Shown here: positions 9,224 through 18,448 of the stretch, one piece after another | Numbering within the stretch: the stretch's first letter is position 1 | Layout of the letters: the number at the start of each line of letters is the position of its first letter | DNA from: Chromatiales bacterium | GTDB lineage: Bacteria; Pseudomonadota; Gammaproteobacteria; SZUA-152 | Assembly (NCBI GenBank): GCA_026982555.1 | Contig: JALSGT010000141.1 | Span: 1 to 44,415, forward strand | DNA length: 44,415 nt | Reading direction: 5' to 3' | Position numbers and translations under genes: made by a program | Notes under the pieces: model-generated | Database searches by the model: none | What the model was told of the DNA's origin: nothing | The model's input: only the letters and a program-made list of their open reading frames with translations

Positions 9224-10069
9224 GTGTTATCAGCCCTTAAAAAACGTATTGCCCGCTGGACAAAATGTGAGCCTTCGCAGGTGACGCGACAGCGTCTGCG
9301 AGCCTGGTTTACTCATTTGCCCGGGCGCTGGTTGCAGGCGGAGGAGCGTGCGCAGTTGCGGACGATTTTGCCGACGCTGTTTGGTTATCACCTGTTGCAA
9401 TTGGGCGATGTGTATTCCAAAGACTGCCTGACCAGTACACGTATTCCGCATTGCATGGTGCTGGATGAGTGGTTGCAAGACACGCCGCCTGCTGGTGAGT
9501 GTGCGCGTAATGAAATTCGTGGTTCTCTGGAATGGTTACCCGTTGCCACAGACTCTCTGGATACTGTGGTTATGCCGCATACGCTGGAATTCACCAATGA
9601 TCCGCATCAGGTTTTACGTGAGGTGGATCGTGTTCTGATTCCTGAAGGTCATGTGGTGATTCTTGCGTTTAATCCCTGGAGTTTGTGGATGATTTGGCGC
9701 GTGGTTTTGTGTTGGCGTGGCAAGCCACCCTGGTGTGGTCGTTTTATCAGTCAGTCACGCTTGAAGGACTGGTTGCAATTGCTGGGCTTCGACATTGTTG
9801 ATGCGCGGCGGTATTTTTTTCGACCACCATTGAGTCACAAAGGGGTGATGCGGCGATTACGGTTTCTGGATCGTATTGGCCGACGCTGGGTACCGTTTTT
9901 TGGTGCCGGCTATGTGGTGGTGGCGCGTAAACGAGTGGCGACGCTAACCCCCATCAAACCACGCTGGCGGCCTGCGCGCCGGCACATTGCGCCGGCAGGA
10001 CTGGCGGGTAATTCACGTACACTGGGTAAACAGCCTGTTGTTGAGAGAGAAACTATCGATTATGAGTAA
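9224..10069 (+). CDS. SAM-dependent methyltransferase (class I, Methyltransf_11-like)
   Basis: A 281-residue protein resembling the methyltransferase found beside rnhA in Pseudomonas and relatives. Visible features are a degenerate glycine-motif region (LLQLGDVYS, about residues 57-65), [20 protein letters not shown] (motif II-like) and the [21 protein letters not shown] segment typical of the fold. The C-terminal quarter is Arg/Pro-rich. Substrate unknown. The GTG start at 9224 has no good Shine-Dalgarno, so a downstream start is possible. Its last codons overlap rnhA by 8 nt, implying translational coupling. Confidence 0.8.
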   Translation: MLSALKKRIARWTKCEPSQVTRQRLRAWFTHLPGRWLQAEERAQLRTILPTLFGYHLLQLGDVYSKDCLTSTRIPHCMVLDEWLQDTPPAGECARNEIRGSLEWLPVATDSLDTVVMPHTLEFTNDPHQVLREVDRVLIPEGHVVILAFNPWSLWMIWRVVLCWRGKPPWCGRFISQSRLKDWLQLLGFDIVDARRYFFRPPLSHKGVMRRLRFLDRIGRRWVPFFGAGYVVVARKRVATLTPIKPRWRPARRHIAPAGLAGNSRTLGKQPVVERETIDYE

Positions 10070-10499
10070 ACAAGCCGTAGAAATTTTTAGTGATGGTGCC
10101 TGTCGAGGGAACCCTGGTCCGGGTGGCTGGGGAGTGGTGCTGCGTTTTAACGGCAGTGAAAAAGAACTGTATGGTGGTGAGGCGGAAACCACTAATAATC
10201 GTATGGAGCTGATGGCGGCTATTAGTGGTTTGGAAAGTTTGAAAAAGCCCTGCAATGTGGTACTGACGACAGATTCACAATATGTAATGAAAGGTGCGAC
10301 AGAATGGATGAAGGGCTGGAAACGTAAAGGCTGGATGACGGCGGCCAAAAAGCCAGTGAAAAATGTGGATTTGTGGCAGCGTCTGGAAAGTGCGCTGCAA
10401 CCGCACGACGTAAAATGGTGCTGGGTGCGTGGTCATACCGGGCATCCGGAAAATGAACGTGCCGATGCGCTGGCGAATCGGGGTGTGGATGAGTTGTAG
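10062..10499 (+). CDS. rnhA: Ribonuclease HI
   Basis: A 145-residue endonuclease that degrades the RNA strand of RNA-DNA hybrids, for example R-loops and primers. The four metal-binding acidic residues are visible in [32 protein letters not shown] and NERADALA, and the HTGHPENE loop carries the conserved His. Length is close to E. coli RNase HI (155). The ATG at 10062 lies inside the methyltransferase 3' end (8-nt overlap); longer in-frame extensions upstream lack family similarity. dnaQ follows 66 nt later, a conserved arrangement. Confidence 0.97.
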   Translation: MSKQAVEIFSDGACRGNPGPGGWGVVLRFNGSEKELYGGEAETTNNRMELMAAISGLESLKKPCNVVLTTDSQYVMKGATEWMKGWKRKGWMTAAKKPVKNVDLWQRLESALQPHDVKWCWVRGHTGHPENERADALANRGVDEL

Positions 10500-10565
10500 T
10501 ATCACTGTTCAGTTTGTTAGCGTTTAATTCACATTTTAGCCAAAAATAGAGAGCCATAAAAAACC

Positions 10566-11279
10566 ATGCGTCAAATTGTTCTGGATACAGAAACCACTGG
10601 CCTGGAGCCTGCACAAGGCCACCGCATTATTGAAATCGGTTGTGTGGAAATTATTGATCGTCGCCTGACCGGCAATCACTATCACCAGTATTTGCAGCCG
10701 GATCGTGAAATCGATGAGGGTGCCATCGAGGTGCATGGCATCAGTAATGAATTTTTGCAGGACAAACCCCGTTTTGCTGATGTGGTGAGCGATTTTATGG
10801 ATTTTGTGCGCGGGGCAGAACTGGTGATCCATAACGCGCCTTTCGATGTCGGTTTTTTAAATAATGAATTGAAACTGCTGGATTGGTCCGATGGAAACAT
10901 AGAAACAAATTGTACCGTGCTGGACACGCTGGCCCTGGCGCGCAAGATGCACCCAGGACAAAAAAACAATCTGGATGCTTTATGTAAGCGCTACGAAGTG
11001 AAGAATGCGCACCGCGAGTTACACGGTGCATTGTTGGATGCAGAAATTCTTGCCGACGTTTATTTGCTAATGACGGGCGGGCAGACTGATTTGTTGCTGG
11101 CCGGGCAGAACAATGAGTCGCAATCCAACGCAGGTGAAATACGTCGGTTATCAGGTGAGCGACCACGTTTGCGCGTAATACAGGCTAGCAAGGTGGAAAC
11201 GGCGGCACATGAGGCGCGGTTACAAGGCATCAGTCAATCCAGCGGTGGTGCGTGTTTGTGGCAACAGGAAAAAAATTAA
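10566..11279 (+). CDS. dnaQ: DNA polymerase III epsilon subunit, 3'-5' proofreading exonuclease
   Basis: A 237-residue DEDDh exonuclease that proofreads for the replicative polymerase. Exo I is LDTETTGLEP (Asp7, Glu9), Exo II VIHNAPFDVGFLN, and Exo III HRELHGALLDAEILADVY with the catalytic His. After the exonuclease domain, MTGGQTDLLLAG is positioned like the E. coli clamp-binding QTSMAF and fits the QxxLxL clamp motif more closely. The C-terminal tail would bind the alpha subunit. The rnhA-dnaQ pair is conserved in many gammaproteobacteria, although often divergent; here both are on the plus strand. Confidence 0.96.
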   Translation: MRQIVLDTETTGLEPAQGHRIIEIGCVEIIDRRLTGNHYHQYLQPDREIDEGAIEVHGISNEFLQDKPRFADVVSDFMDFVRGAELVIHNAPFDVGFLNNELKLLDWSDGNIETNCTVLDTLALARKMHPGQKNNLDALCKRYEVKNAHRELHGALLDAEILADVYLLMTGGQTDLLLAGQNNESQSNAGEIRRLSGERPRLRVIQASKVETAAHEARLQGISQSSGGACLWQQEKN

Positions 11280-11289
11280 ACAAAGTTTT

Positions 11290-13644
11290 TCAGCTTACGG
11301 CTTTAATGTGGTTCAGACCCCAGTCGGACTCATATATCCATGTTTTGAAACTGACTGCCGGGCACGGGCGGCACATGTGATACCCCTGTCCCAGGTTGCA
11401 GCCCAGTTCGGCCAGTTTGTCCCAGGCATCCTGGCTTTCAATACCTTCGGCGACAACTTTCATACCCATGTTATGAGCAAGGTCGATGGTGGAGCGAACA
11501 ATCACGGCATCGGATGCATCCGTCAGCATATCGATCACAAAAGATTTGTCGATTTTAATTTCATCGACGGGAAAACGCTTCAAATAGGCTAACGAGGAAT
11601 AGCCGGTGCCAAAATCATCAACAGATAAGCGTACCCCCATGGTATTAAGCTGGGAAAGTGTGTTCAATGCGCGATTGGCATCAGACATGATGGCGGTTTC
11701 GGTCAGTTCCAGGGTTAACCACTGCGGCTCTATTTTTGCGTCAGCAAGGGCATGATGCACCGTATCGATCAAATCGATATCGTTCAGACTGTATGCAGAG
11801 AGATTGACTGAAACACCAATATTGATGTTGTCTGCATGCCATGCGGCGCATTGTGTCAGAGCCTGTTCAAGTACCCATTCGGTCAAAATTTGTATTAAGC
11901 CGGTTTGTTCGGCGAGGGGGATGAATTTTTCGGGAGAGATAAAACCGTACTTGTTATGTGCCCAGCGGATCAATGCTTCAGCACCCGTAATATGGCCATG
12001 CTGGAGATCGATTTTAGGCTGGTAATACAATTCAAAATTTCTATTTTCAACGGCTTGCCGTAATTCGGATTCCATAGTGAGTTCAAACAGATTCTCACTG
12101 CTCATGCTTTTGTCGTAAAACGCATAACCCAGGCCTTTACGTTTGGCGTGGTACATTGCCACATCGGCATGCTGCATGAGCAGTGTGGTTTTATCACCGT
12201 CACGCGGGCAGCGCACCAGGCCGATACTGATACCAATGGACAGGTTGTGTCCCTCTACGGCAATGGGTTTGTTGAGTGCGTTGACAATTTTTTCTGCCAC
12301 TATAGTGACGCTTTCATCATGATCAATAGCGGGAAGCAATGCTGCAAATTCATCACCACCCAGGCGGGCAACGGTGTCTGATTCACGGAGTATCGTTTGC
12401 AGACGTTCGCCCACGGTTTTTAACAAGCGGTCTCCGATGTGATGGCCCAAGGTGTCATTGATGTTTTTGAAACGATTGAGATCCATCATCATCAGGGCGA
12501 ACTGTGTTTTGTAGCGCGATGTGGTCATTGTGATTTGTTCAAGCCGGTCATAAAACAGGACACGGTTTGGCATGCCGGTCAGCGCATCAGTAAAGGCCAT
12601 ATTTTCCAGAGTACGATACAGGGTGCTGAGTTCACTGCTCATATTGTTAAAATCAGTGGCCAGCTCGACAATTTCAGTATTGCCACTGATGACCACTTTT
12701 GTACCTAATTGGGACTTGTCTTTCTGTACTCGTCGCAGATGATTGGTCAGAGTACGGAGAGGGCTCAATGCTGTGTGCTGTAACATGAGCAGGGCGATCA
12801 AGGTTGTGCCCAGCATGATGATGGCGGCAATGGAAAAAATGAAATTACGGGTTGTGGAAAGTTGCTTCCTTAGTTCGGCAATATTGGATGCGAAGGTCAA
12901 ATCAAAAAGCTGCTGGTTTTGAGGGGTGAGCAGACTGTATTCTGCCAGCAGGATATTTTTGCTGAGTTTCTTTGGCCAATTTGCAGATTGATAATGTATG
13001 GTTTTATCCGGCCCGGTCAGCTTTAACGGTGTACCCAGGCCACTATCTGCTTTTGCAAAGTTCGGAGTTGGGTCAATGATCAATTGTAAATAACCTTTTA
13101 TTTGCAAACCGCCAACCGGAACGATAGTGGCAAGCACAGGACGCATACCGATACGACAGAGCTCTGAGTCCGGTTTTAAGCGCGCTGTTTTGCTGCGGCT
13201 GGCAATTGTACTTAAGAGTCCAGTGCAAACAGGCTTGTTGTCCGATAGTGCCGGGTCTCCCTTTTTTGAGGCGGAGATCAGCCTGAACTCTTTATCATAG
13301 GTGTACATTTTAATAAGTTTGACGCGACCAAGGGTGACGAAGGCACGATGAAAGTGTTCATCCAGTTGCAGGCTGAGGCGTGTAGAGTCTTTGTTGATAA
13401 CAGTTTGATGAAAGCCAGGGGTTGCTTGTGCGTTGAGACCTAATTCCACACTGTCTTGTGCCAGGTTTTCAGTGATTTCCTGGATTTTAAGTTTTGCCAG
13501 AGAAACGAAAGATTCACGCTGATTATCCAGTGCCAGTCGCTGATAGGCTTCGCCCGTAGCCGCCGCTAACATCATACCCAGCAAGCCCATGATCAGAACA
13601 GTGAGTCCCAGACTGGCACGCATGGATGATTGTAGTTTGGGCAT
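11290..13644 (-). CDS. Membrane GGDEF/EAL protein (diguanylate cyclase/c-di-GMP phosphodiesterase) with periplasmic sensor
   Basis: A 784-residue inner-membrane signalling protein. A first transmembrane helix (about 10-30) and a second (about 268-290) bracket a periplasmic sensor of about 235 residues. A HAMP-like linker (about 290-345) leads to a GGDEF domain with intact RLGGDEF (about residue 428) and an EAL domain with intact EAL (GAEALIRW, about 555), NLSAYSL, ELTETA, VDDFGTGYSSL and KIDKSFV. Both active sites look complete, so it could make or break c-di-GMP. It lies 33 nt downstream of the rhodanese gene on the same strand and ends 10 nt from dnaQ, tail to tail. The periplasmic region has Cys at about 142 and 162, which might sense redox or a ligand; that is inference. 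Confidence 0.93.
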   Translation of the reverse strand: MPKLQSSMRASLGLTVLIMGLLGMMLAAATGEAYQRLALDNQRESFVSLAKLKIQEITENLAQDSVELGLNAQATPGFHQTVINKDSTRLSLQLDEHFHRAFVTLGRVKLIKMYTYDKEFRLISASKKGDPALSDNKPVCTGLLSTIASRSKTARLKPDSELCRIGMRPVLATIVPVGGLQIKGYLQLIIDPTPNFAKADSGLGTPLKLTGPDKTIHYQSANWPKKLSKNILLAEYSLLTPQNQQLFDLTFASNIAELRKQLSTTRNFIFSIAAIIMLGTTLIALLMLQHTALSPLRTLTNHLRRVQKDKSQLGTKVVISGNTEIVELATDFNNMSSELSTLYRTLENMAFTDALTGMPNRVLFYDRLEQITMTTSRYKTQFALMMMDLNRFKNINDTLGHHIGDRLLKTVGERLQTILRESDTVARLGGDEFAALLPAIDHDESVTIVAEKIVNALNKPIAVEGHNLSIGISIGLVRCPRDGDKTTLLMQHADVAMYHAKRKGLGYAFYDKSMSSENLFELTMESELRQAVENRNFELYYQPKIDLQHGHITGAEALIRWAHNKYGFISPEKFIPLAEQTGLIQILTEWVLEQALTQCAAWHADNINIGVSVNLSAYSLNDIDLIDTVHHALADAKIEPQWLTLELTETAIMSDANRALNTLSQLNTMGVRLSVDDFGTGYSSLAYLKRFPVDEIKIDKSFVIDMLTDASDAVIVRSTIDLAHNMGMKVVAEGIESQDAWDKLAELGCNLGQGYHMCRPCPAVSFKTWIYESDWGLNHIKAVS

Positions 13645-13677
13645 AATTGATTGGGGTTCTTCGGGTGATTCGGGATT

Positions 13678-14118
13678 TTATTCCTGCAAATAGGGGTAGC
13701 CTTTTTCCAGCCACTCCCCAAAACCGCCACGAAACCAATAGATATTTGAGTAACCACAGTTGAGCGCAATTTTAATGGCTTTGCTGCTGCGGGCGCATTT
13801 AACACCATTGCAATAAAACAGACTGGCAGTCTCTTTTTTATGGATAATTTTGGACAGGGAGTCGCAGGAGGTGTCGGTATCCGGCAAGCTGAGTGAACCT
13901 TCAATAAAACCTTGTATGCGATCCCCCCGGATGCGGGAATCGATAATGACAAGTCCGGGGTTATTTTCCACCAGCTCGATAAATTCTTCGGCGTTTACAT
14001 TAGTGGTGGCATCAATGGATTCTGGTGCGGCAGTTGCCCCAACTTCGCTGAAAAGCATGTTGCCTGTCAGAAACACACACAGTGAAATAACTGTTTTTGG
14101 CGGGATGACGCATGACAT
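13678..14118 (-). CDS. Periplasmic rhodanese-like sulfurtransferase
   Basis: A 146-residue protein with an N-terminal hydrophobic signal sequence (about 8-30, ending near GATAA) and one rhodanese domain. NAEEFIELVENNPGLVIIDSR is the typical domain opening, and the active-site loop contains FYCNGVKCARSSKA with the expected catalytic Cys plus a second Cys. The C terminus NIYWFRGGFGEWLEKGYP is a classical rhodanese ending. It would transfer or bind sulfur, or handle thiols, outside the cytoplasm. It lies just upstream of the GGDEF/EAL gene (33-nt gap, same strand), so the two are probably co-transcribed. Confidence 0.85.
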   Translation of the reverse strand: MSCVIPPKTVISLCVFLTGNMLFSEVGATAAPESIDATTNVNAEEFIELVENNPGLVIIDSRIRGDRIQGFIEGSLSLPDTDTSCDSLSKIIHKKETASLFYCNGVKCARSSKAIKIALNCGYSNIYWFRGGFGEWLEKGYPYLQE

Positions 14119-14287
14119 ATACTGGCCTCAGCTTCCTGTGATGCCCGGTGGAAATAACAAAGCAAGGCACTTGGTCGTGCAATGTGACAGGGCACTACAG
14201 GAAGTAGCGTCAAACAGGGGGAAAACTTTAGAGAATCAGGGAGATGGGGGAAATGAGAACGACGGTGGCCATCAGCCCTGGATGACA

Positions 14288-14309
14288 GGCCCGGTTGAAT
14301 TGCCGGGCC
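14288..14309 (-). terminator. GC-rich hairpin after the nucleotide-sugar operon
   Basis: GGCCCGG (14288-14294) and CCGGGCC (14303-14309) form a perfect 7-bp stem with an 8-nt loop, 22 nt beyond the epimerase stop codon on the minus strand. No T run follows in either direction, so intrinsic termination is uncertain. It could instead protect the mRNA 3' end. Confidence 0.4.
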
Positions 14310-14330
14310 ATTTAACGGTGGATTTTAGGC

Positions 14331-15341
14331 TCAAGCCTGCGAATAGTAGGATTTATACCAGTTAACAAAACTGGCTATGCCATCTTCCACAGTGGTATCG
14401 GGTTTGTAATCGACGTCGGTCACCAAGTCTTCCACGTTGGCGTAAGTGTCAGGCACATCACCGGGTTGTAGCGGAAGCATGTTCATTTCCGCCTTTTTGC
14501 CGAGACAGTCCTCCAGCACTTTAATGTAATGCATCAGCTCGACGGGCGAGTTGTTGCCAATGTTGTAAAGGCGATATGGTCCTCCGGCTGTACCGGGATC
14601 AGGTTTGTCACCAGACCAGTCCGCATTGGGCTGGGCAGTATGGTCGAGGGTGCGGATCACACCTTCGACGATATCATCGACATAGGTGAAATCACGGCGG
14701 TGTTTACCGTAATTAAAGACATCAATGGGCTCGCCTGCGAGGATTTTTCTGGTAAACAGAAAGAGTGCCATGTCCGGGCGTCCCCAGGGGCCATAAACGG
14801 TGAAGAAACGCAGACCGGTGGTAGGTAGATCGTAGAGGTGGCTGTAGGTATGTGCCATCAGTTCGTTGGCTTTTTTGGTGGCGGCGTACATGCTCAGTGG
14901 GTGGTCCACATTGTTGTGGATGGAAAAGGGCATGTTGGTGTTGGCACCGTAAACCGAGCTGCTGGAGGCGTACACCAGGTGTTCAACACCATTGTAGCGA
15001 CAGCCTTCGAGGATATTCATGAAACCCACGATGTTGCTTTCCACATAGGAATGCGGGTTTTCCAACGAATAACGGACGCCCGCCTGGGCTGCCAGATTAA
15101 CCACTTTGTCAGGCTTGTGTTTGGTGAACAGAGCCTCCATGGCAGGACGGTCTTCGATATTGATGCGTGCTTCGGTGAAACCAGGGTGATTCTTGATTTT
15201 GGCCAGACGAGCTTCTTTCAGCGTGACATCGTAATAGTCATTGAGATTATCGACACCAATGATTTCTTCGCCGCGTTCCAGCAGGCGTTCCGCCAGACGG
15301 TTACCAATAAAACCGGCAGTACCGGTGATGAGAACTTTCAT
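14331..15341 (-). CDS. NAD-dependent epimerase, probable UDP-glucuronate 4-epimerase
   Basis: A 336-residue extended short-chain dehydrogenase. The nucleotide-binding motif is GTAGFIG at the N terminus (about residues 7-13), the catalytic region has SSSSVYG and MYAATKK (Tyr-x3-Lys), and [15 protein letters not shown] matches UDP-sugar 4-epimerases of the WbnF/LpsL type. It would convert UDP-glucuronate to UDP-galacturonate for capsule or exopolysaccharide. It is the last gene of a minus-strand operon with a HexNAc dehydrogenase (51-nt gap) and UDP-glucose dehydrogenase. Substrate preference (GlcA or GlcNAcA) cannot be settled by reading alone. Confidence 0.88.
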   Translation of the reverse strand: MKVLITGTAGFIGNRLAERLLERGEEIIGVDNLNDYYDVTLKEARLAKIKNHPGFTEARINIEDRPAMEALFTKHKPDKVVNLAAQAGVRYSLENPHSYVESNIVGFMNILEGCRYNGVEHLVYASSSSVYGANTNMPFSIHNNVDHPLSMYAATKKANELMAHTYSHLYDLPTTGLRFFTVYGPWGRPDMALFLFTRKILAGEPIDVFNYGKHRRDFTYVDDIVEGVIRTLDHTAQPNADWSGDKPDPGTAGGPYRLYNIGNNSPVELMHYIKVLEDCLGKKAEMNMLPLQPGDVPDTYANVEDLVTDVDYKPDTTVEDGIASFVNWYKSYYSQA

Positions 15342-15392
15342 GTTTGGACCTTGTTATTACGCATTATTTTTTATGCTCGCTTGTGGTGGGGC

Positions 15393-16691
15393 TTACAGCC
15401 GGTCATCCACTTTATCGACGGGCAGAATATGTTTGACATCGAACAGTACACAGTCATTTTTGCCCAGGGCACGAATTTCATCGGCAGACATGGCTTTAAA
15501 TTGATCATGTGCCACAGCCAGAATGATGGCATCATATTTTCCCTTCGACAGTGACGAAACAGGCCGGATGCCATATTCGTGTTCCAGGCCATCAGGGTCC
15601 ACCCAGGGATCGTAAACGTCCACGTTGGCGTGGTAGGTCTGTAATTCCTCGATGATATCAATGACGCGAGTGTTGCGTAGATCCGGGCAGTTTTCCTTAA
15701 AGGTAAACCCCATTATCAGGATGTTGGCATCCACCACATGGATACGGTTGCGGGTCATACGTTTTACTACGCGCTCGACGACATGGCTGCCCATGCCGTC
15801 GTTGATGCGGCGACCTGCGAGGATCATTTCTGGCTGGTAGCCAATTTCCTGCGCTTTGTGGGTGAGATAATAAGGATCGACACCGATACAGTGTCCGCCC
15901 ACCAGCCCAGGGCGGAAGGGTAAAAAGTTCCATTTGGTGCCCGCAGCCTCCAGCACTTCAATGGTGTCGATATCCAGTTTGTGGAAGATCAGCGCAAGCT
16001 CGTTGATCAGGGCGATATTGACATCCCGTTGCGTGTTTTCAATGACCTTGGCAGCTTCTGCTACTTTGATGGAGCTGGCCTTGTGGGTACCGGCGGTGAT
16101 AATGCTGGCATATAAGGCATCCACAAAATCAGCCGATTCAGGCGTTGATCCGGAAGTCACTTTAAGTATGGTCGTGACCCGGTGTTCTTTGTCTCCGGGA
16201 TTAATGCGTTCAGGTGAGTAACCTGCAAAAAAGTCCTGGTTGAATGTCAGGCCGGACTCAGCTTCCAGTATGGGTACACAGACCTCTTCGGTGGCACCGG
16301 GGTAAACTGTGGATTCATAGATGACCACGTCGCCCTTGTTAAGCAGCTTGCCGATGGCATGGCTGGCACCGACCAGTGGTGATAAATCCGGGCGTTTGGC
16401 CGAGTCGATAGGCGTGGGAACGGTAACGATGTAGACGTTGCAGTCTGTCAAATCATCCGGGTTGCTCGTGTAGGTGAGTTGGGTGGCGAGTGTGAGTTCA
16501 TCGGCATCCACTTCCAGGGTGCTGTCCTTACCTGCCTGTAATTCGGCCACACGCGGCGCATTGATATCCAGGCCTTTGGTGGGATAGTGCTTACCAAGTT
16601 CAACGGCCAGTGGTAAACCCACGTAGCCCAAACCGATGATACCAATGCGAGTGTCCTTCAAGTCAAACATCTGCTCATCCTTATCTTTCAT
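15393..16691 (-). CDS. UDP-N-acetylhexosamine dehydrogenase (TviB/WbpA/WecC group)
   Basis: A 432-residue four-electron nucleotide-sugar dehydrogenase, oxidising C6 of a UDP-HexNAc to the uronic acid. [18 protein letters not shown] is the NAD-binding loop (about residues 16-33), VTVPTPID and [14 protein letters not shown] are family signatures, and the catalytic Cys is in [17 protein letters not shown]. The sequence resembles Vi-antigen TviB more than UDP-glucose dehydrogenase. With WecB encoded further on, it could alternatively supply UDP-ManNAcA. An internal ATG seven codons in is an alternative start. It begins 18 nt after ugd and is clearly co-transcribed with it. Confidence 0.88.
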   Translation of the reverse strand: MKDKDEQMFDLKDTRIGIIGLGYVGLPLAVELGKHYPTKGLDINAPRVAELQAGKDSTLEVDADELTLATQLTYTSNPDDLTDCNVYIVTVPTPIDSAKRPDLSPLVGASHAIGKLLNKGDVVIYESTVYPGATEEVCVPILEAESGLTFNQDFFAGYSPERINPGDKEHRVTTILKVTSGSTPESADFVDALYASIITAGTHKASSIKVAEAAKVIENTQRDVNIALINELALIFHKLDIDTIEVLEAAGTKWNFLPFRPGLVGGHCIGVDPYYLTHKAQEIGYQPEMILAGRRINDGMGSHVVERVVKRMTRNRIHVVDANILIMGFTFKENCPDLRNTRVIDIIEELQTYHANVDVYDPWVDPDGLEHEYGIRPVSSLSKGKYDAIILAVAHDQFKAMSADEIRALGKNDCVLFDVKHILPVDKVDDRL

Positions 16692-16709
16692 ATGTAAAGT
16701 TATTGGCGT

Positions 16710-18050
16710 TTATTGTTGTGTCGTGTTGCATGGTCGGCCAATGCAGTAATAGGTAAAGCCATCGGCACGTAGACGTGCGGGATCGTACAAATTTCGACCA
16801 TCAAAAATAGTGGGTTGGCTAAGCCGGGTTTTGAGTTGTTCAAAATCCGGGCTGCGAAAGGCGCTCCATTCGGTGACCACGGCCAGAGCATCGGCACCGA
16901 CCAGCGCTGCTTCCGGGGAGTCAACCAGTGTCAGATCCGCTCGCGTACCATAGATACGTTTTGCCTCATCCATGGCCTCGGGGTCATAGGCTTGCACTTT
17001 GGCACCGGTTTCCCACAGCGCTTCCATCAGTGTCCGCGAAGGTGCGGCACGCATGTCGTCCGTGTTGGGCTTGAAAGCCAATCCCCAGAGTGCGATGGTT
17101 TTGCCTGACAAATCATTTTTAAAATGTTGGCGGATTTTATTAAACATCACCTGTTTCTGACGGAGATTCACGGCTTCCACTGCGCTCAGTAATTCAGCGT
17201 TGTAGCCGATTTCGTTGGCGGTGCGCTCCAGTGCCTGCACATCTTTTGGAAAACAGGAGCCACCATAGCCACAACCCGGGTAAATAAAGTGGTAGCCGAT
17301 GCGGGGATCAGAGCCAATGCCCAGGCGTACATTTTCGATATCGGCACCCAACAGGTCGGCGAGATTGGACAGCTCGTTCATAAAGGTGATTTTAGTGGCC
17401 AGCATGGCATTGGCTGCATACTTGGTCAGCTCAGCGGAGCGAATGTCCATGCTGACTAAACGATCATGATTGCGATTGAAGGGCGCATAAAGTTCACGTA
17501 ACAGCTCGGTGGTGCGCGGATTATCGGTGCCGATAACGATGCGATCCGGTTTCATGAAGTCGTCCAGTGCTGCTCCTTCCTTGAGAAACTCAGGATTGGA
17601 AACCACATCGAACTCCACATCGACACCGCGTTTGCTTAATGCCGCGTTTACCGTTTCACGGACCTTGTCGGCAGTACCCACAGGCACCGTGGATTTGTCC
17701 ACAATCACCCGGTACTCCGACATATGCTCGCCAATGCTGTTGGCGACGGCCAGTACATATTGCAGATCCGCAGAGCCATCTTCGTCGGGCGGTGTGCCCA
17801 CCGCAATGAACTGAAACAGGCCATGGGCCACGCCCTCGGCGGCATCCGTGGTGAAGCGCAAACGGCCGGATGCGATATTTTTGGCCACCATAGCATCGAG
17901 GCCGGGTTCATAAATGGGGATTTCGCCGCGCAGCAGCATGTCAATTTTAGCGCGGTCGATATCGACACAGAGTACATCGTTGCCGACTTCTGCCAAACAG
18001 GTGCCGGTAACCAGGCCAACATAGCCTGAACCGTAGATGGTGACTTTCAT
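16710..18050 (-). CDS. ugd: UDP-glucose 6-dehydrogenase
   Basis: A 446-residue enzyme making UDP-glucuronate from UDP-glucose with two NAD+. The N terminus is [21 protein letters not shown] (Rossmann loop). [13 protein letters not shown] and [10 protein letters not shown] are family signatures, and the catalytic Cys sits in [13 protein letters not shown] at about residue 262. The C-terminal nucleotide-binding segment [12 protein letters not shown] is intact. The frame stays open for 53 codons upstream of 18050, but the start is fixed by GAGGAGA 12 nt before and by the family N terminus. First gene of the three-gene minus-strand sugar operon, divergent from the EPS operon. Confidence 0.95.
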   Translation of the reverse strand: MKVTIYGSGYVGLVTGTCLAEVGNDVLCVDIDRAKIDMLLRGEIPIYEPGLDAMVAKNIASGRLRFTTDAAEGVAHGLFQFIAVGTPPDEDGSADLQYVLAVANSIGEHMSEYRVIVDKSTVPVGTADKVRETVNAALSKRGVDVEFDVVSNPEFLKEGAALDDFMKPDRIVIGTDNPRTTELLRELYAPFNRNHDRLVSMDIRSAELTKYAANAMLATKITFMNELSNLADLLGADIENVRLGIGSDPRIGYHFIYPGCGYGGSCFPKDVQALERTANEIGYNAELLSAVEAVNLRQKQVMFNKIRQHFKNDLSGKTIALWGLAFKPNTDDMRAAPSRTLMEALWETGAKVQAYDPEAMDEAKRIYGTRADLTLVDSPEAALVGADALAVVTEWSAFRSPDFEQLKTRLSQPTIFDGRNLYDPARLRADGFTYYCIGRPCNTTQQ

Positions 18051-18168
18051 GGACTGACAGGTCTCCTCGGATTGAATTGTTTTATTGTACCGGCTTGTGT
18101 AAGCACGTCTGAGTCTGCAACAGGTAATATTGCCCAATATCAGCAAATTTTCCCGGGTTGTCAGTGAT

Positions 18169-18197
18169 TTGGTTATTTTTGCCGCGAATTTTATACG
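18169..18197 (+). promoter_or_regulatory. Weak candidate sigma-70 promoter for the EPS operon
   Basis: TTGGTT (18169-18174), a 17-nt spacer and TATACG (18192-18197) resemble a sigma-70 promoter pointing at the sugar transferase. If real it creates a leader of about 240 nt containing the 14-bp inverted repeat at 18275-18313. It overlaps the divergent candidate for ugd. Confidence 0.25.
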
Positions 18198-18207
18198 GGG
18201 CTGGCGC

Positions 18208-18213
18208 ATTATA
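18208..18213 (-). promoter_or_regulatory. Candidate -10 element of the ugd operon promoter
   Basis: A perfect TATAAT on the minus strand (plus-strand ATTATA at 18208-18213), about 160 nt before the ugd start. The corresponding -35 region is T-rich (TGTTTT with a 17-nt spacer) and weak. A second TATAAA lies 15 nt further along the same strand. Confidence 0.35.
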
Positions 18214-18274
18214 CGGTTGTAAATGTTTGAAAAACAGTATTTCCGGAATCATGTTGTCAATCCAATATTACTGA

Positions 18275-18313
18275 TAGTGACTTTCCGCTGGTTAGCATTG
18301 CGGAAAGTCACTA
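18275..18313. repeat. Perfect 14-bp inverted repeat in the ugd/EPS divergent region
   Basis: TAGTGACTTTCCGC (18275-18288) is exactly repeated in inverted orientation at 18300-18313, with an 11-nt spacer. As RNA it makes a strong hairpin 135 nt upstream of the sugar transferase start. No T run follows, so it is not a standard terminator. It may be an operator for a dimeric regulator, an RNA leader element or an inserted palindromic repeat. No second copy was noticed in the window. Confidence 0.8.
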
Positions 18314-18448
18314 GAATGGCTGCCTCGCGGCGCAACTCGATCCAAATATATCGAAATGCTTATAAATGGATGATTTTTGGCGACAGTTTTTGTTATGTGG
18401 CACATTGCTCATCATTACCTGATACTCAAAGAAGGACGTTACCCGTAA

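Noticed and set aside
13850-14365. 171-codon plus-strand frame over the rhodanese gene
   Set aside because: Antisense to the rhodanese, no ribosome binding site and low-complexity product.
14838-15554. 238-codon plus-strand frame across the epimerase and dehydrogenase genes
   Set aside because: Lies antisense to two genes with full catalytic motifs and crosses their boundary; a composition effect of the coding strand.
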